Positions 18,241-27,863 are shown, counted from the stretch's first letter. The stretch is 64,000 nt of DNA from CBDEFX01 sp965237635 (GCA_965237635.1 CBDEFX010000002.1:2046001-2110000); one strand, 5' to 3'. The notes: generated by a model not told the origin, from the letters alone. Numbers and translations are program-made.

Positions 18241-19128
18241 CTAAAGGGTGTACGTGCCAAAATCAATTGGCACGTTAACGGTCTTTGCAGCTCCGCCCTT
18301 CTCGGTGGCGACATCAAAGATAAACTTCCGGCTGGCAATCAATGCCGGAATCACCTGCGATTGCAAATCCAACGAAAAATTGGCGTACCCCAGTATGCCT
18401 GAAGTGACAAATTCGACTTGGTTAAAAATTGATAAAGCATCCGCCGGTTGTTCGTGGCGAGCGTTGCCCATAGCTCGTTCGTCTATATGCTCAAAAGCAT
18501 CACGAATCGCCGTTAATGCCGACAGTATCGTGTCCACCTCGTCAGGTACGGTTGCCGCCACCGACCACTTGGCCGCGATACCCTTTATCATCCTGTCCGC
18601 TCGATTGAGTGCGATACACATTAGCTCCGCATTGCCCAGAGCCCGAAAAATCCGCGCCCTAGACTTGATGAAGAGCTCGTCAGGAGGGTTGTCAAACTCC
18701 CTTATCGTACTGACGCAAAGTGCGTGGGCCGAATCTAGTCTGCGCGCCGCAGCAAAGAGATAATTGAAGAAACTCTGGTCTGGCGACGGTCCAATCTGCA
18801 ACCAAGTCCACACGGTATTTGCTATGACTGCGTACCCGTCCGAGTCCGGCGTGTTGCCCCGGTCAATATCCTGTATAGTCGCCTTCACGCTTCCCGGCGG
18901 AAATTGCAATCGCTCACCGGGTTGGAGAACTATGCCCTCGCCGGAGTCCAGTTCGCCATAGTTGAGTGTTCTAGCGAAGACCGTGCTACCATCTCGGCTA
19001 GTCGGTATCACACGGATCCCCACCAGCAGTTGACTATCTACATCCGCGTCCGACCCGAGATTGAAGCTCATATAGGTGATAGGCTTGAAGGTCATAATGG
19101 CCTCATGCATTGCTTCTGCTCTTATCAT
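18241..19128 (-). CDS. Hypothetical protein, unknown function
   Basis: A protein of about 295 residues with no domain I recognise. Visible pieces are an N-terminal beta-rich half (ITYMSFNLGSDADVDSQLLV, GEGIVLQPGERLQFPPGSVK) and a helical C-terminal half. Starts at 19128, 19110 and 19095 are possible; the last has GAGG just upstream. Its base composition is more AT-rich than its neighbours, which suggests transfer. A small hairpin (GTGCCAA, TTGGCAC; 18254-18273) lies at the 3' end of the coding sequence. It faces the XRE/hsdM operon and may belong to that defence cassette. Confidence 0.55.
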   Translation of the reverse strand: MIRAEAMHEAIMTFKPITYMSFNLGSDADVDSQLLVGIRVIPTSRDGSTVFARTLNYGELDSGEGIVLQPGERLQFPPGSVKATIQDIDRGNTPDSDGYAVIANTVWTWLQIGPSPDQSFFNYLFAAARRLDSAHALCVSTIREFDNPPDELFIKSRARIFRALGNAELMCIALNRADRMIKGIAAKWSVAATVPDEVDTILSALTAIRDAFEHIDERAMGNARHEQPADALSIFNQVEFVTSGILGYANFSLDLQSQVIPALIASRKFIFDVATEKGGAAKTVNVPIDFGTYTL

Positions 19129-19300
19129 ACCGCCCTGGCAAGTGTGCTTCTCCCAATGTCTTGGCGTCCCCTGAATTCGGCCTTGATGCTTCTTCGTCAA
19201 AGTCCAAACCCATTGCAATCATATCATGCAGTTGCGATAATCGAATAAGTCATCCCACTCGGGATGACTGTCTGGGACGTGAACCACGAAGGAGAGGTTG

Positions 19301-19654
19301 ATGGCCAAGACAGCGAGGTTCGACGGCGGTGCCTTCTTCGCCGCTCTGGATGCCGAGAGGCAAGCCCGCCATTGCACCTGGAAGCAGGTGGCGGAGGAGT
19401 GCGGTATAAGCGCGTCCACCCTGAGCCGTATGTCGCAGGGCAAGCACCCTGATGTGAATGGTCTCGCGGCGTTGGCGGCGTGGTCGGGGCTGGACATGGA
19501 CAGATTCGTCAGGAGCGCCGCAGCCAAGGAAGAACCGGAGCCTCTGGCCGTGATATCGTCCTGCCTCCACTCGGACCCGCGCCTGAACGAGGAGGCGGCC
19601 GTTGCCCTTGACCAGATGGTCAAGGCAGCTTACAGGAGCATGACGAGCCAGTGA
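19301..19654 (+). CDS. XRE-family HTH regulator preceding hsdM
   Basis: A 117-residue protein. A helix-turn-helix (WKQVAEECGISASTLSRMSQ, about residues 27-46) is followed by KHPDVNGLAALAAWSGLDMD, typical of XRE proteins with a short C-terminal tail. AGGAGAGG lies just before the ATG at 19301; the TTG at 19298 is less likely. The stop overlaps the hsdM GTG (GTGA), so it is translationally coupled and probably controls the restriction-modification operon. Confidence 0.8.
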   Translation: MAKTARFDGGAFFAALDAERQARHCTWKQVAEECGISASTLSRMSQGKHPDVNGLAALAAWSGLDMDRFVRSAAAKEEPEPLAVISSCLHSDPRLNEEAAVALDQMVKAAYRSMTSQ

Positions 19655-21568
19655 CGACCCTCAACATCAGCAGCTTCATTTGGGGCATCGCCGACGACGT
19701 GCTGCGGGATGTATACGTCCGGGGCAAGTACCGCGACGTCATCCTGCCCATGACCCGTCATTCGCCGCCTTGATGCCGTGCTGGAACCGACCAAGGACGC
19801 TGTGCTCCGCATGAAGGAGCAGTTGGACGCCGCCGGCATCACCAACCAAGACCAAGCCTTGCGCCAAGCCTCCGGCGAGGCCTTCTACAACACGTCTCCC
19901 TTCCGCCTCCGGGACCTGACCTTTCGTGGCCAGTCACAACGCTTGCGCGCCGACTTTGAGGCGTATCTAGACGGCTTCTCGCCCAACGTCCAGGAGGTGC
20001 TGGACAAATTCAAGTTCCGCAACCAGATTCCTACGTTGGTGGAGGCGGATGCGCTGGGCTTCCTAATAGCGAAATTCCTCGATAGCTCAATCAACCTCAG
20101 CCCCCGGCCGGTCTTGAACGGCGACGACTCAGTGCGTTTGGAGGGCCTAGACAATCACGGCATGGGCACAGTCTTCGAGGAGCTCATCCGGCGCTTCAAC
20201 GAGGAGAACAACGAGGAAGCCGGGGAGCATTTCACACCGAGGGATGTGGTGCAGCTCATGGCGCGTCTAGTGTTTCTCCCTGTTGCCGATGAGGTCCGGT
20301 CCGGCACCTACCTTGTCTACGACGGCGCCTGCGGAACAGGCGGGATGCTGACCGTCGCGGAGGGAACGCTGACGCAGTTGGCTAGCGAGGAAGGCAAGGA
20401 AATGTCCGTTCACCTGTACGGCCAGGAAGTGAACCCAGAAACCTACGCCATCAGCAAGGCCGACTTGATCCTGAAGGGCGAGGGCGTCGAGGCCGACAAC
20501 ATGCAGTTCGGCTCCACCCTCTCCGCCGATGCCTTCCCCGCCCGCGAGTTCGACTTCATGCTCTCCAATCCGCCCTACGGCAAGAGCTGGAAGACCGACC
20601 TGGAGCGCATGGGCGGCAGGTCCGGCATCAAGGACCCGCGCTTCGTCGTAGAACACGGCGGCGATCCCGACTACTCCCTCATCACACGCTCCAGCGACGG
20701 CCAGTTGATGTTCCTCACCAACATGCTCAGCAAGATGAAGCGGGATACGCCGGTGGGCAGTCGCATTGCCGAAGTCCACAACGGGAGTTCCCTATTCACC
20801 GGCGACGCCGGACAGGGCGAGAGCAACATCCGTCGTTGGATCATCGAGAACGACTGGCTGGAGGCCATCGTCGCCCTGCCCCTGAACATGTTCTATAACA
20901 CCGGCATCGCCACTTACATCTGGGTGCTCAGCAACCGCAAGGCGGCGCACCGCCGGGGCAATGTGCAGCTAATCGACGCCACCCAGTGGCATCGGCCGCT
21001 GCGCAAGAACCTTGGCAGCAAGAACTGCGAGCTCTCCGACGAGGACATCCAGCGCATCTGCGACGCCTTCCTCGCCTTCGAGGAGACCGAGCAGTCGAAG
21101 ATATTCCCCAACGAGGCCTTCGGCTATTGGAAGGTCACTGTGGAACGGCCCCTGCGCGTCGAGGGCATCGACCTTGAACGTGCCTACACCGCCAAGGAAA
21201 TCAAGGCGCTCAAGGACGATGGCAAGCGCTCCGAGGCTGCGCCGCCGGTCATCAAGAAGATTCACAAGGGAGTCGAGGCCGACCCGCTACGCGGTCTGTT
21301 CCCTGCCATCATCAAGGGCAATTCGGCAGTCGTTGAATACGAACCAGACACCGACCTGCGGGATACCGAGCAGGTGCCTCTCACAGAGGATGGCGGGATC
21401 GGAGCCTTCCTCCGCCGTGAGGTACTGCCCTTCTCCTCGGACACCTGGTACGCGCCCAATAGCGTGAAGGTCGGCTACGAGATCAGCTTCACCCGCCACT
21501 TCTACAAACCCCAGCCCCTGCGCCCGCTGGAGGAGATACGGGCAGACATACTAAGGTGGACCCCATTA

Positions 21569-22504
21569 TTAAGACAGCACGAGGGCTAAATTAAGAGAGT
21601 CTCCCACCCCTGCGCTAGGTTTCACCAAGCCCGATGGCAGCCCTGCTTCTTCAGCTGCTGCTCCCCTTTCTTCCTGGCCATGTTGGTACACCTCTGCTGG
21701 GGTCCGGTAGCCCAAAGCCTGGTGAGGCCTCTGCCGGTTGTAGAACTCCAGGTAGGCATTGATCCCAGTTCGGGCCTCGGCGACGGTCTGGTAAGCTTTC
21801 AGATACACCTCCTCGTACTTGATGCTCCGCCACAGCCGCTCCACGAAGATGTTGTCCAGGTACCTACCCTTACCATCCATGCTGACCTGGACCCTCTGCT
21901 CCTGCAACGTCTGGGTAAAGGCCTCACTGGTGAACTGACTCCCCTGGTCGGTGTTGAATATCTCCGGTCGTCCCTTACCCAGGGCTTCCTCCAACGCCGC
22001 CACGCAGAAGCTGGTGTCCATGGTGTTGGAGAGCTTCCAGGCCAGCACGTGCCGGCTGTGCCAGTCCATGATGGCCACCAGGTACAGGAAGCCCTTCGGC
22101 ATGGGGATGTAGGTGATGTCCGCGGCCCAGACCTGGTCGACCCGATTAACCTCCACTCCCTTCAGCAGATAGGGAAAGATCCGGTGTCCCGGCGCTGGTT
22201 TGCTGGTGTTGGGACGCCGGTAGATGGCTTCCAGACCCATCAACCGCATCAGCCTTCGAACCCTTTTTCGGCTCACCAGATAGCCCTGTTGCAGCAGCCA
22301 GGCCTTCATCTTCCTGGAGCCGTAGAAGGGGGTCTTCAAATACTGACGGTCCATCAGGGCCATCAACTCCAGGTCTTCTGCCCTGGTCGGTACCGACCGG
22401 TAGTACACCGAGGCCCGGCTGACGTCCAGCAGGATACATTGACGCACCAAAGACAGCTGCTGGTGGTCTCGGTCTATCATGGCTCGCCGTATGCTGCGAC
22501 TCAT
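21569..22504 (-). CDS. IS3 transposase OrfB, copy 1
   Basis: A 311-residue DDE integrase-type transposase: HTH_21 region at the start (VSRASVYYRS), then VWAADITYIPM (Asp), EIFNTDQGSQFTS (Asp) and VERLWRSIKYEEVY (Glu), ending with the RPHQALGYRTPAEVY box. It is intact and probably active. Confidence 0.93.
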   Translation of the reverse strand: MSRSIRRAMIDRDHQQLSLVRQCILLDVSRASVYYRSVPTRAEDLELMALMDRQYLKTPFYGSRKMKAWLLQQGYLVSRKRVRRLMRLMGLEAIYRRPNTSKPAPGHRIFPYLLKGVEVNRVDQVWAADITYIPMPKGFLYLVAIMDWHSRHVLAWKLSNTMDTSFCVAALEEALGKGRPEIFNTDQGSQFTSEAFTQTLQEQRVQVSMDGKGRYLDNIFVERLWRSIKYEEVYLKAYQTVAEARTGINAYLEFYNRQRPHQALGYRTPAEVYQHGQEERGAAAEEAGLPSGLVKPSAGVGDSLNLALVLS

Positions 22505-22800
22505 AGACCGGACCTTTCCGACAAAAAATCGCGTTCCACCTTCAGCTGGCCGATGTGCCGGTAGAGGTGGTTAATCTGAGCTTCCTTGGCTTTCTCCTGG
22601 GATTTCTGATTGGTGGCAAATAGCTCCGGGGCTCCTTCCGCCAGGGCCCTTTTCCAGGCGTGAATCTGACTGGGATGGACCTCAAATCGGCTGGCCAGCT
22701 GGGCGATGGTCTCTTCCCCCGCAAGGGCGGCCAAGGCCACCTTGGCCTTGAACGCCGGACTGTGCTTATTCCTCGTCTGCTTCATGTCCTGCTCCTCCAC
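22501..22800 (-). CDS. IS3 transposase OrfA, copy 1
   Basis: A 99-residue HTH protein of IS3 elements: KHSPAFKAKVALAALAGEET, then IAQLASRFEVHPSQIHAWK, then a leucine-rich coiled coil (INHLYRHIGQLKVERDFL). It overlaps orfB by four bases (ATGA). Confidence 0.92.
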   Translation of the reverse strand: MEEQDMKQTRNKHSPAFKAKVALAALAGEETIAQLASRFEVHPSQIHAWKRALAEGAPELFATNQKSQEKAKEAQINHLYRHIGQLKVERDFLSERSGL

Positions 22801-22935
22801 GTCGGTTAGTTGCCGGTTATTTTAGGAGCTGGACTCTCTCTTAGCCAGTTGTCTAGTTTTTGGGTACCACCTCATACTGACCCTCGAGCGGGAGACGGAG
22901 GGGCTGTTGGCGGAGATTGTGGAGGGTAGCTAGAA

Positions 22936-23547
22936 ATGTCGAAGACGGGTAAACGAAAGCAACCGATAACGCTCGCAACGATAGGGGGCATGCTCAAAAG
23001 TGCAGCGATCATAAACGAACATTTCAATACTAGGTTGGAGCAGGAAAGCACTGTGGACGGCACTATATTACGCACTCCCACTGGGAAGGAAAGGGAGGCA
23101 TTGCGGCTATCCGACAGGGCTTCGGCCTTGGGCATCGACCTTACCGAGGGATATTCGGGGAACTACTCCATTGGAATGTACCAGTCGTGTCAAGTGCTCG
23201 TTGGCTTGGCCGCGGAGTTGGCACTCAAGTTCGCGTATGAGCAAGACAACCCAAGCATGGATCCTCCCGGTGGTCACGACTTATTCGTTTTGTATGGCAG
23301 ACTATCCCAAGATAGAAAGGCCGATATTGAATCCGATTACTCAATACGAATCCTTCGGCGTCAGGATATGCAGTCCGTAAACTGGCAAACGGCAGAAAGT
23401 GTCTTCAAGGCGGTTCGTAACCACTTTGTAGACTGGCGATACATGTCCGAAGGGAGAGTCATACCATACTTCCAGCCTGTACTTTTGGTGGAAGCCGCAT
23501 GCAGTGTGTGTAAGACCCTAGGTATGAACATAGGCTTTGAGGAGTAG
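22936..23547 (+). CDS. HEPN-like helical protein between hsdM and hsdS
   Basis: A 203-residue protein starting two bases after the restored hsdM stop, so it belongs to the operon. The middle helix ELALKFAYEQ, followed by GHDLFVLYGRL and later AVRNHFVDWRYMSEG, resembles the helical layout of HEPN-fold proteins, but no clear R-x4-6-H active site is seen. It may be a non-catalytic sensor or accessory factor. The fold call is tentative; the operon position is seen directly. Confidence 0.5.
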   Translation: MSKTGKRKQPITLATIGGMLKSAAIINEHFNTRLEQESTVDGTILRTPTGKEREALRLSDRASALGIDLTEGYSGNYSIGMYQSCQVLVGLAAELALKFAYEQDNPSMDPPGGHDLFVLYGRLSQDRKADIESDYSIRILRRQDMQSVNWQTAESVFKAVRNHFVDWRYMSEGRVIPYFQPVLLVEAACSVCKTLGMNIGFEE

Positions 23548-23550
23548 CAC

Positions 23551-23730
23551 TTGAAGCTACCAACAGCCCATCCTGCCTACAAGCCCTCCGGTGTCCTGTG
23601 GCTCGGTGCTGTGCCGGAGCATTGGGAGGTCCGGAAGCTGCGTAGCATCTTGGCAGAGACAACCGAACGCGTGATTCTGGCGATCATGATCGTTCTGGCA
23701 ATCGCCGGCGTGATGGATTGGACGAAGTGA
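23551..23730 (+). pseudogene. hsdS: HsdS specificity subunit, N-terminal stub
   Basis: A 59-residue frame from a TTG just after the preceding stop. It reads HPAYKPSGVLWLGAVPEHWE, the standard opening of type I specificity subunits, then VRKLRSILAETTER. After that the sequence changes to an unrelated hydrophobic tail (LAIMIVLAIAGVMDW). Both target-recognition domains are missing. No hsdR is present in the window. Confidence 0.75.
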
Positions 23731-23848
23731 CCACCCTCACCAAGGCCGGCTTCTAACGGGCAGCTCCTGAATAGCCTTCCGCCCTCGGCTGGCCGGCGGC
23801 ACATCGATGCACGTTCATTCTCATATGGATGGATAGAGAAAAGAGGAT

Positions 23849-24682
23849 ATGGAAGGATTGAAGTACGACGTTGGCCTCTCGTTCGCTGGCGAACAGCGCG
23901 ACTATGTACGCAGAGTCGCGGAGGATCTTCAGTATAGGGGCCTCCGTGTCTTCTACGACGAGAACGAGGAAGACCACTTGTGGGGGAAGAATCTCCTCGA
24001 CTACCTCAGTGAGTTGTACCTGAAGAGGTGCCGCTATTGCATCATCTTCGCTTCCGCTGAGTACGCGGCCAAGATGTGGCCAAATCTCGAAAGGCAGAGT
24101 GCCCAGGCCAGGGACATCACTGCGGCTGGTGAGTATATCCTTCCTGTCAGATTCGACGACACGGAGATACCGGGCCTACTTCCCACGGTCTACTATCAAG
24201 ACGCGCGAAAGAAGAGCCCAGAAAAGATCGCGGGACTGTTTGCCCAGAGGATTGGGCACGCAACGCCAGCCCGTATCGAGTTTGCGCTACTCAGCACCGG
24301 AGCCCAGTTTGACCCATTGACATTGAAGGTGCCCGGATATAACAAGATGTGGCCGCAAGAGCGAGCATCGCTCTTAACCACGGTGAAAGTCGTCTTTGAC
24401 GCAGGAGAACGGCCCTGCGCAGAGTTGACAATCGTGGCGAGGGACTCCGGAGGGAACTCGGTGGGCGAGTATTCCGGGTGGTTCACGGACTCGGGGATTT
24501 TCGACGCCGTCGCCGACCTCCCTGAACCGCTAGGAAAGAAGCAAGCTTTCGTTGGTTCTCTGGTGATGGGAGACCGATTCTGCTTCGGCGAGGTTGGAAC
24601 CTATTCGGTTTCATGGTACTTGAACCGCGCTCTTCAGTCGACAACCATGATGGAAGTCTACCTGCCGGAGGATGCATCGTAA
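23849..24682 (+). CDS. TIR-domain protein, putative defence NADase
   Basis: A 277-residue protein. Residues 1-135 form a TIR domain: YDVGLSFAGEQRDYVRRVAE (strand A and loop), LRVFYDENEEDHLWG, YCIIFASAEYAAKMW, and the helix LERQSAQARD with the candidate catalytic Glu, then YILPVRFDDTEIPGL. The remaining 140 residues are beta-rich and may sense a ligand or invader protein. Bacterial TIR proteins cleave NAD+ to stop phage growth. It lies after the broken restriction operon and inside the pair of inverted IS3 copies. The TIR call is firm; activity is inference. Confidence 0.85.
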   Translation: MEGLKYDVGLSFAGEQRDYVRRVAEDLQYRGLRVFYDENEEDHLWGKNLLDYLSELYLKRCRYCIIFASAEYAAKMWPNLERQSAQARDITAAGEYILPVRFDDTEIPGLLPTVYYQDARKKSPEKIAGLFAQRIGHATPARIEFALLSTGAQFDPLTLKVPGYNKMWPQERASLLTTVKVVFDAGERPCAELTIVARDSGGNSVGEYSGWFTDSGIFDAVADLPEPLGKKQAFVGSLVMGDRFCFGEVGTYSVSWYLNRALQSTTMMEVYLPEDAS

Positions 24683-24858
24683 CCTCTCGTATCCCACCGC
24701 AGGCCACGAAAGCGGCGACCAGCAAGCTATCTCTCCCTTAACACTAACTGAGCGGGGTAGGGTTCTCCTCATACCTCCAACCACTGAGGTGGTACCCAAA
24801 AACTAGACAACTGGCTAAGAGAGAGTCCAGCTCCTAAAATAACCGGCAACTAACCGAC

Positions 24859-25158
24859 GTGGAGGAGCAGGACATGAAGCAGACGAGGAATAAGCACAGT
24901 CCGGCGTTCAAGGCCAAGGTGGCCTTGGCCGCCCTTGCGGGGGAAGAGACCATCGCCCAGCTGGCCAGCCGATTTGAGGTCCATCCCAGTCAGATTCACG
25001 CCTGGAAAAGGGCCCTGGCGGAAGGAGCCCCGGAGCTATTTGCCACCAATCAGAAATCCCAGGAGAAAGCCAAGGAAGCTCAGATTAACCACCTCTACCG
25101 GCACATCGGCCAGCTGAAGGTGGAACGCGATTTTTTGTCGGAAAGGTCCGGTCTATGA
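24859..25158 (+). CDS. IS3 transposase OrfA, copy 2
   Basis: Identical in protein sequence to the OrfA of copy 1. It has the same HTH and coiled-coil parts and overlaps orfB by ATGA. Confidence 0.92.
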   Translation: MEEQDMKQTRNKHSPAFKAKVALAALAGEETIAQLASRFEVHPSQIHAWKRALAEGAPELFATNQKSQEKAKEAQINHLYRHIGQLKVERDFLSERSGL

Positions 25159-26090
25159 GTCGCAGCATACGGCGAGCCATGATAGACCGAGACCACCAGC
25201 AGCTGTCTTTGGTGCGTCAATGTATCCTGCTGGACGTCAGCCGGGCCTCGGTGTACTACCGGTCGGTACCGACCAGGGCAGAAGACCTGGAGTTGATGGC
25301 CCTGATGGACCGTCAGTATTTGAAGACCCCCTTCTACGGCTCCAGGAAGATGAAGGCCTGGCTGCTGCAACAGGGCTATCTGGTGAGCCGAAAAAGGGTT
25401 CGAAGGCTGATGCGGTTGATGGGTCTGGAAGCCATCTACCGGCGTCCCAACACCAGCAAACCAGCGCCGGGACACCGGATCTTTCCCTATCTGCTGAAGG
25501 GAGTGGAGGTTAATCGGGTCGACCAGGTCTGGGCCGCGGACATCACCTACATCCCCATGCCGAAGGGCTTCCTGTACCTGGTGGCCATCATGGACTGGCA
25601 CAGCCGGCACGTGCTGGCCTGGAAGCTCTCCAACACCATGGACACCAGCTTCTGCGTGGCGGCGTTGGAGGAAGCCCTGGGTAAGGGACGACCGGAGATA
25701 TTCAACACCGACCAGGGGAGTCAGTTCACCAGTGAGGCCTTTACCCAGACGTTGCAGGAGCAGAGGGTCCAGGTCAGCATGGATGGTAAGGGTAGGTACC
25801 TGGACAACATCTTCGTGGAGCGGCTGTGGCGGAGCATCAAGTACGAGGAGGTGTATCTGAAAGCTTACCAGACCGTCGCCGAGGCCCGAACTGGGATCAA
25901 TGCCTACCTGGAGTTCTACAACCGGCAGAGGCCTCACCAGGCTTTGGGCTACCGGACCCCAGCAGAGGTGTACCAACATGGCCAGGAAGAAAGGGGAGCA
26001 GCAGCTGAAGAAGCAGGGCTGCCATCGGGCTTGGTGAAACCTAGCGCAGGGGTGGGAGACTCTCTTAATTTAGCCCTCGTGCTGTCTTAA
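25155..26090 (+). CDS. IS3 transposase OrfB, copy 2
   Basis: Identical in protein sequence to the OrfB of copy 1, with the complete D-D-E set. Identity of both copies points to recent duplication. Confidence 0.93.
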   Translation: MSRSIRRAMIDRDHQQLSLVRQCILLDVSRASVYYRSVPTRAEDLELMALMDRQYLKTPFYGSRKMKAWLLQQGYLVSRKRVRRLMRLMGLEAIYRRPNTSKPAPGHRIFPYLLKGVEVNRVDQVWAADITYIPMPKGFLYLVAIMDWHSRHVLAWKLSNTMDTSFCVAALEEALGKGRPEIFNTDQGSQFTSEAFTQTLQEQRVQVSMDGKGRYLDNIFVERLWRSIKYEEVYLKAYQTVAEARTGINAYLEFYNRQRPHQALGYRTPAEVYQHGQEERGAAAEEAGLPSGLVKPSAGVGDSLNLALVLS

Positions 26091-26107
26091 TAATGGGGTC
26101 CACCTTA

Positions 26108-27177
26108 GAGGCCCAGTCAGGTGTTGGTCCACCCGCTTCATCAACCAATCGGCGACGCATGATCGAGAGACGCCGCGCAGTGCTTCGCACAAGCGTGCGG
26201 GCCTTCACTTCGCTAAGGCCCATGTTTGCCAACTCTTGGAGAGTCTCTTCCCGACCAAGCCTAGGCAATGTGACTCCAGCACCGCTCGGTTCCTCGTGCT
26301 CACCCAAAGGTGTCAGAACATGGTGACCCCTACCGACGGCTATCTGGGGAGACACATTTCCGCCTGAGAAGTTACGCACCAATACCAGGGGCGATGAATG
26401 CCCTTCGAGGCTCCTCCATGCGTCAGCATTCTCCACAACGACGACCCTAGCCAGGAGTGCCGGTCCCCATTGTCTCTCGTCGGCCTGGGCGCAGCCCGCT
26501 AGGAAGGCGATGGCCTCATCCTGTGTGTTGCCCTGCACGTAGTAGTGACTCGATTCGGCTCGAAACCACTGAGATATTCTCTCTGCCTGGTCTTGGCGGC
26601 CCGCAGTTACCAACTCAGCCGAGATGCGAGGGTTAGCAACTATTGACCAGTTTTCCCACCATTCATCCAGAGGCACGACTCCAGTAGCGGGAAGCTTGCC
26701 TATTAGACGAGCAAACCAGTGTGCGACCGCCGGGGCCTGTCCGAGCCACGCTACCAGATCGTCAGCGTCCAGCACTCGAACATTAGCCCACGGGCCTTCC
26801 TCTTGGCGCTCATTGACCCATGCCAGCTTCCCATCCCACTTCCTGGGCGTCACGAACACGAACTTGGAAATAGGAGTATCAACTCCTTTCGAATCTGTCG
26901 TCCGCTTGTTGTAGTCGTCGGTTGCCTTGCGCTTGGGGTCTCCCTCGCGACTGAACTCCCAAGCAGAAGCCCCGTCGGGAACCCATGCGTTCCCCTTCTC
27001 AACGACGAGCAAGCCGTCCCAGCCCGGCCGCGATACTGAACTGCCGCTTGGCATGTGGAGGAGCGACGGCATGGGGACAGTGGCCAGGATTAGCCGCCGC
27101 ACAAGCTCCGGCAACTGATGGTCAGCGTCAGGATTGTCCGCCCAGCGCACGATCTCGGATGAGTCAAATGGGATCAT
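26108..27177 (-). pseudogene. N-terminal part of a large STAND-like/restriction-like protein, cut by IS3
   Basis: About 356 residues from an ATG at 27177 (MIPFDSSEIVRWADNPDADH) to the IS3 border, where PTPDWA runs into IS sequence. WDGLLVVEKGNAWVPDGASA, WEFS and YNKRT resemble an N-terminal nuclease-like module seen in long proteins of over 1000 residues near defence genes. A later part (YYVQGNTQDEAIAFLAGCAQ) looks like a degenerate NTPase. The C-terminal two thirds are missing. An upstream extension of the frame to 27543 overlaps the LuxR-type gene and is not real. Confidence 0.55.
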
Positions 27178-27216
27178 GAGATCGATTATAGCAAGCTGCT
27201 GCACACCGTCCGTGAC

Positions 27217-27507
27217 GTGGCGGATGGCGAGTACCGGATTCCCGGCGACGTGATAAGGCGCGTGTTCACCGGAATCGGCACACTGCGGAGCAACACACAA
27301 GACGAGTTGAGCAGGCTGACTGTGCGGGAGCGTGAGATCCTCACGCTGTTTGCACAGGGGCTGTCGTACGCTAAGATCGCTGAGCTTAGGGGCAACCAGT
27401 CGGTGACGATCCGAAACGCCATCTACGGCATCCAGAACAAGCTGGGGGTCGAGACCAAGCAGGAATTGGTGGTCTGGGCTGTGCGAAACGGCTTGCTGGA
27501 CGAGTAG
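27217..27507 (+). CDS. LuxR/GerE-type HTH protein
   Basis: A 96-residue protein from a GTG at 27217. The C-terminal 65 residues are a clear LuxR-type DNA-binding domain: LTVREREILTLFAQGLSYAK, IAELRGNQSVTIRNAIYGIQ, NKLGVETKQELVVWAV. The frame is open to 27163 but has no better start, so a receiver or sensor domain may be lost upstream. It is divergent from the truncated gene at 26108-27177. Confidence 0.7.
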   Translation: MADGEYRIPGDVIRRVFTGIGTLRSNTQDELSRLTVREREILTLFAQGLSYAKIAELRGNQSVTIRNAIYGIQNKLGVETKQELVVWAVRNGLLDE

Positions 27508-27550
27508 CGTCGGGGGCGATAGGTACATGACAGCACGGCTCATAGTCCCA

Positions 27551-27765
27551 TCTTCATCTCGAAGATGGTTCTGTCTTCAGTAAACTTCTCGCCCACCAAA
27601 CTGGACTCCTTATATCCGAACCTCCCACCGAAAAGTTCGCAATTCGGTACGTGTAGGCCCACCCGAAGAGGCTCGAACTCCCCGTAAGGATTGCTATTCC
27701 AAGGATCACAGAGCCCCAACCACATCTCGAAGACGGTACTGCCTACCGCCCACTCAGAACCCACG
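27551..27765 (-). repeat. Dispersed repeat, family 2, copy B
   Basis: Contains one short unit (27551-27597) and the long unit (27658-27765) shared with 8385-8490. The minus strand has a 74-codon open frame (27540-27764) reading AVGSTVFEMWLGL near its start and DRTIFEMKMGL at its end, so the unit is present twice in one frame. No known protein matches. Confidence 0.55.
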
Positions 27766-27863
27766 GCAGGCTCATCGTCCGGTTGCCTCTGGGTGGCGGT
27801 GTTGTTAGGCTGCGCTACGGTCCCGTCCCGAAGACTAAAGATGTCATTGCAAGGAATCTATAC

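Larger units (their letters stand above)
21552..22874 (-). mobile_element. IS3-family element, copy 1 (in hsdM)
   Basis: The element is 1323 bp, with ends TAAGGTGGACC and (reversed) TGAGGTGGTACC. A 3-bp duplication TAC (21549-21551 and 22875-22877) proves simple insertion into hsdM. It carries overlapping orfA and orfB. The encoded proteins are identical to those of copy 2 (24785-26107), which is inverted. Confidence 0.92.
19651..22933 (+). pseudogene. hsdM: Type I restriction-modification methyltransferase HsdM, frameshifted and split by IS3
   Basis: The GTG start at 19651 begins VTTLNISSFIWGIADDVLRD, the usual HsdM N-terminus. After VILPMT an extra C near 19752-19756 breaks the frame; the next frame continues VIRRLDAVLEPTKD. 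The core has YDGACGTGGML (SAM motif I) and LSNPPYG (N-P-P-Y adenine-methylase motif). An IS3 copy at 21552-22874 with a TAC duplication splits the C-terminus; joining the flanks restores EIRADILTLERETEGLLAEI and a stop at 22931-22933. Without both lesions the protein would be about 650 residues. It cannot work as read. Confidence 0.88.
24785..26107 (+). mobile_element. IS3-family element, copy 2 (inverted relative to copy 1)
   Basis: The element is 1323 bp with the same ends and encoded proteins as copy 1 but opposite orientation. Its flanks do not match each other (CAC at 24782-24784, GAG at 26108-26110). It therefore did not simply insert here, or an adjacent deletion followed. It truncates the minus-strand gene at 26108. 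Confidence 0.9.

Noticed and set aside
22875..24784. Simple composite transposon made by the two inverted IS3 copies
   Set aside because: Copy 1 has its own TAC duplication and the hsdM frame runs across it, so it inserted alone. The outer flanks of the pair (TAC and GAG) do not match.
27178..27543. N-terminal extension of the minus-strand truncated protein
   Set aside because: It is antisense to the LuxR-type HTH domain, and the family-like start is the ATG at 27177.
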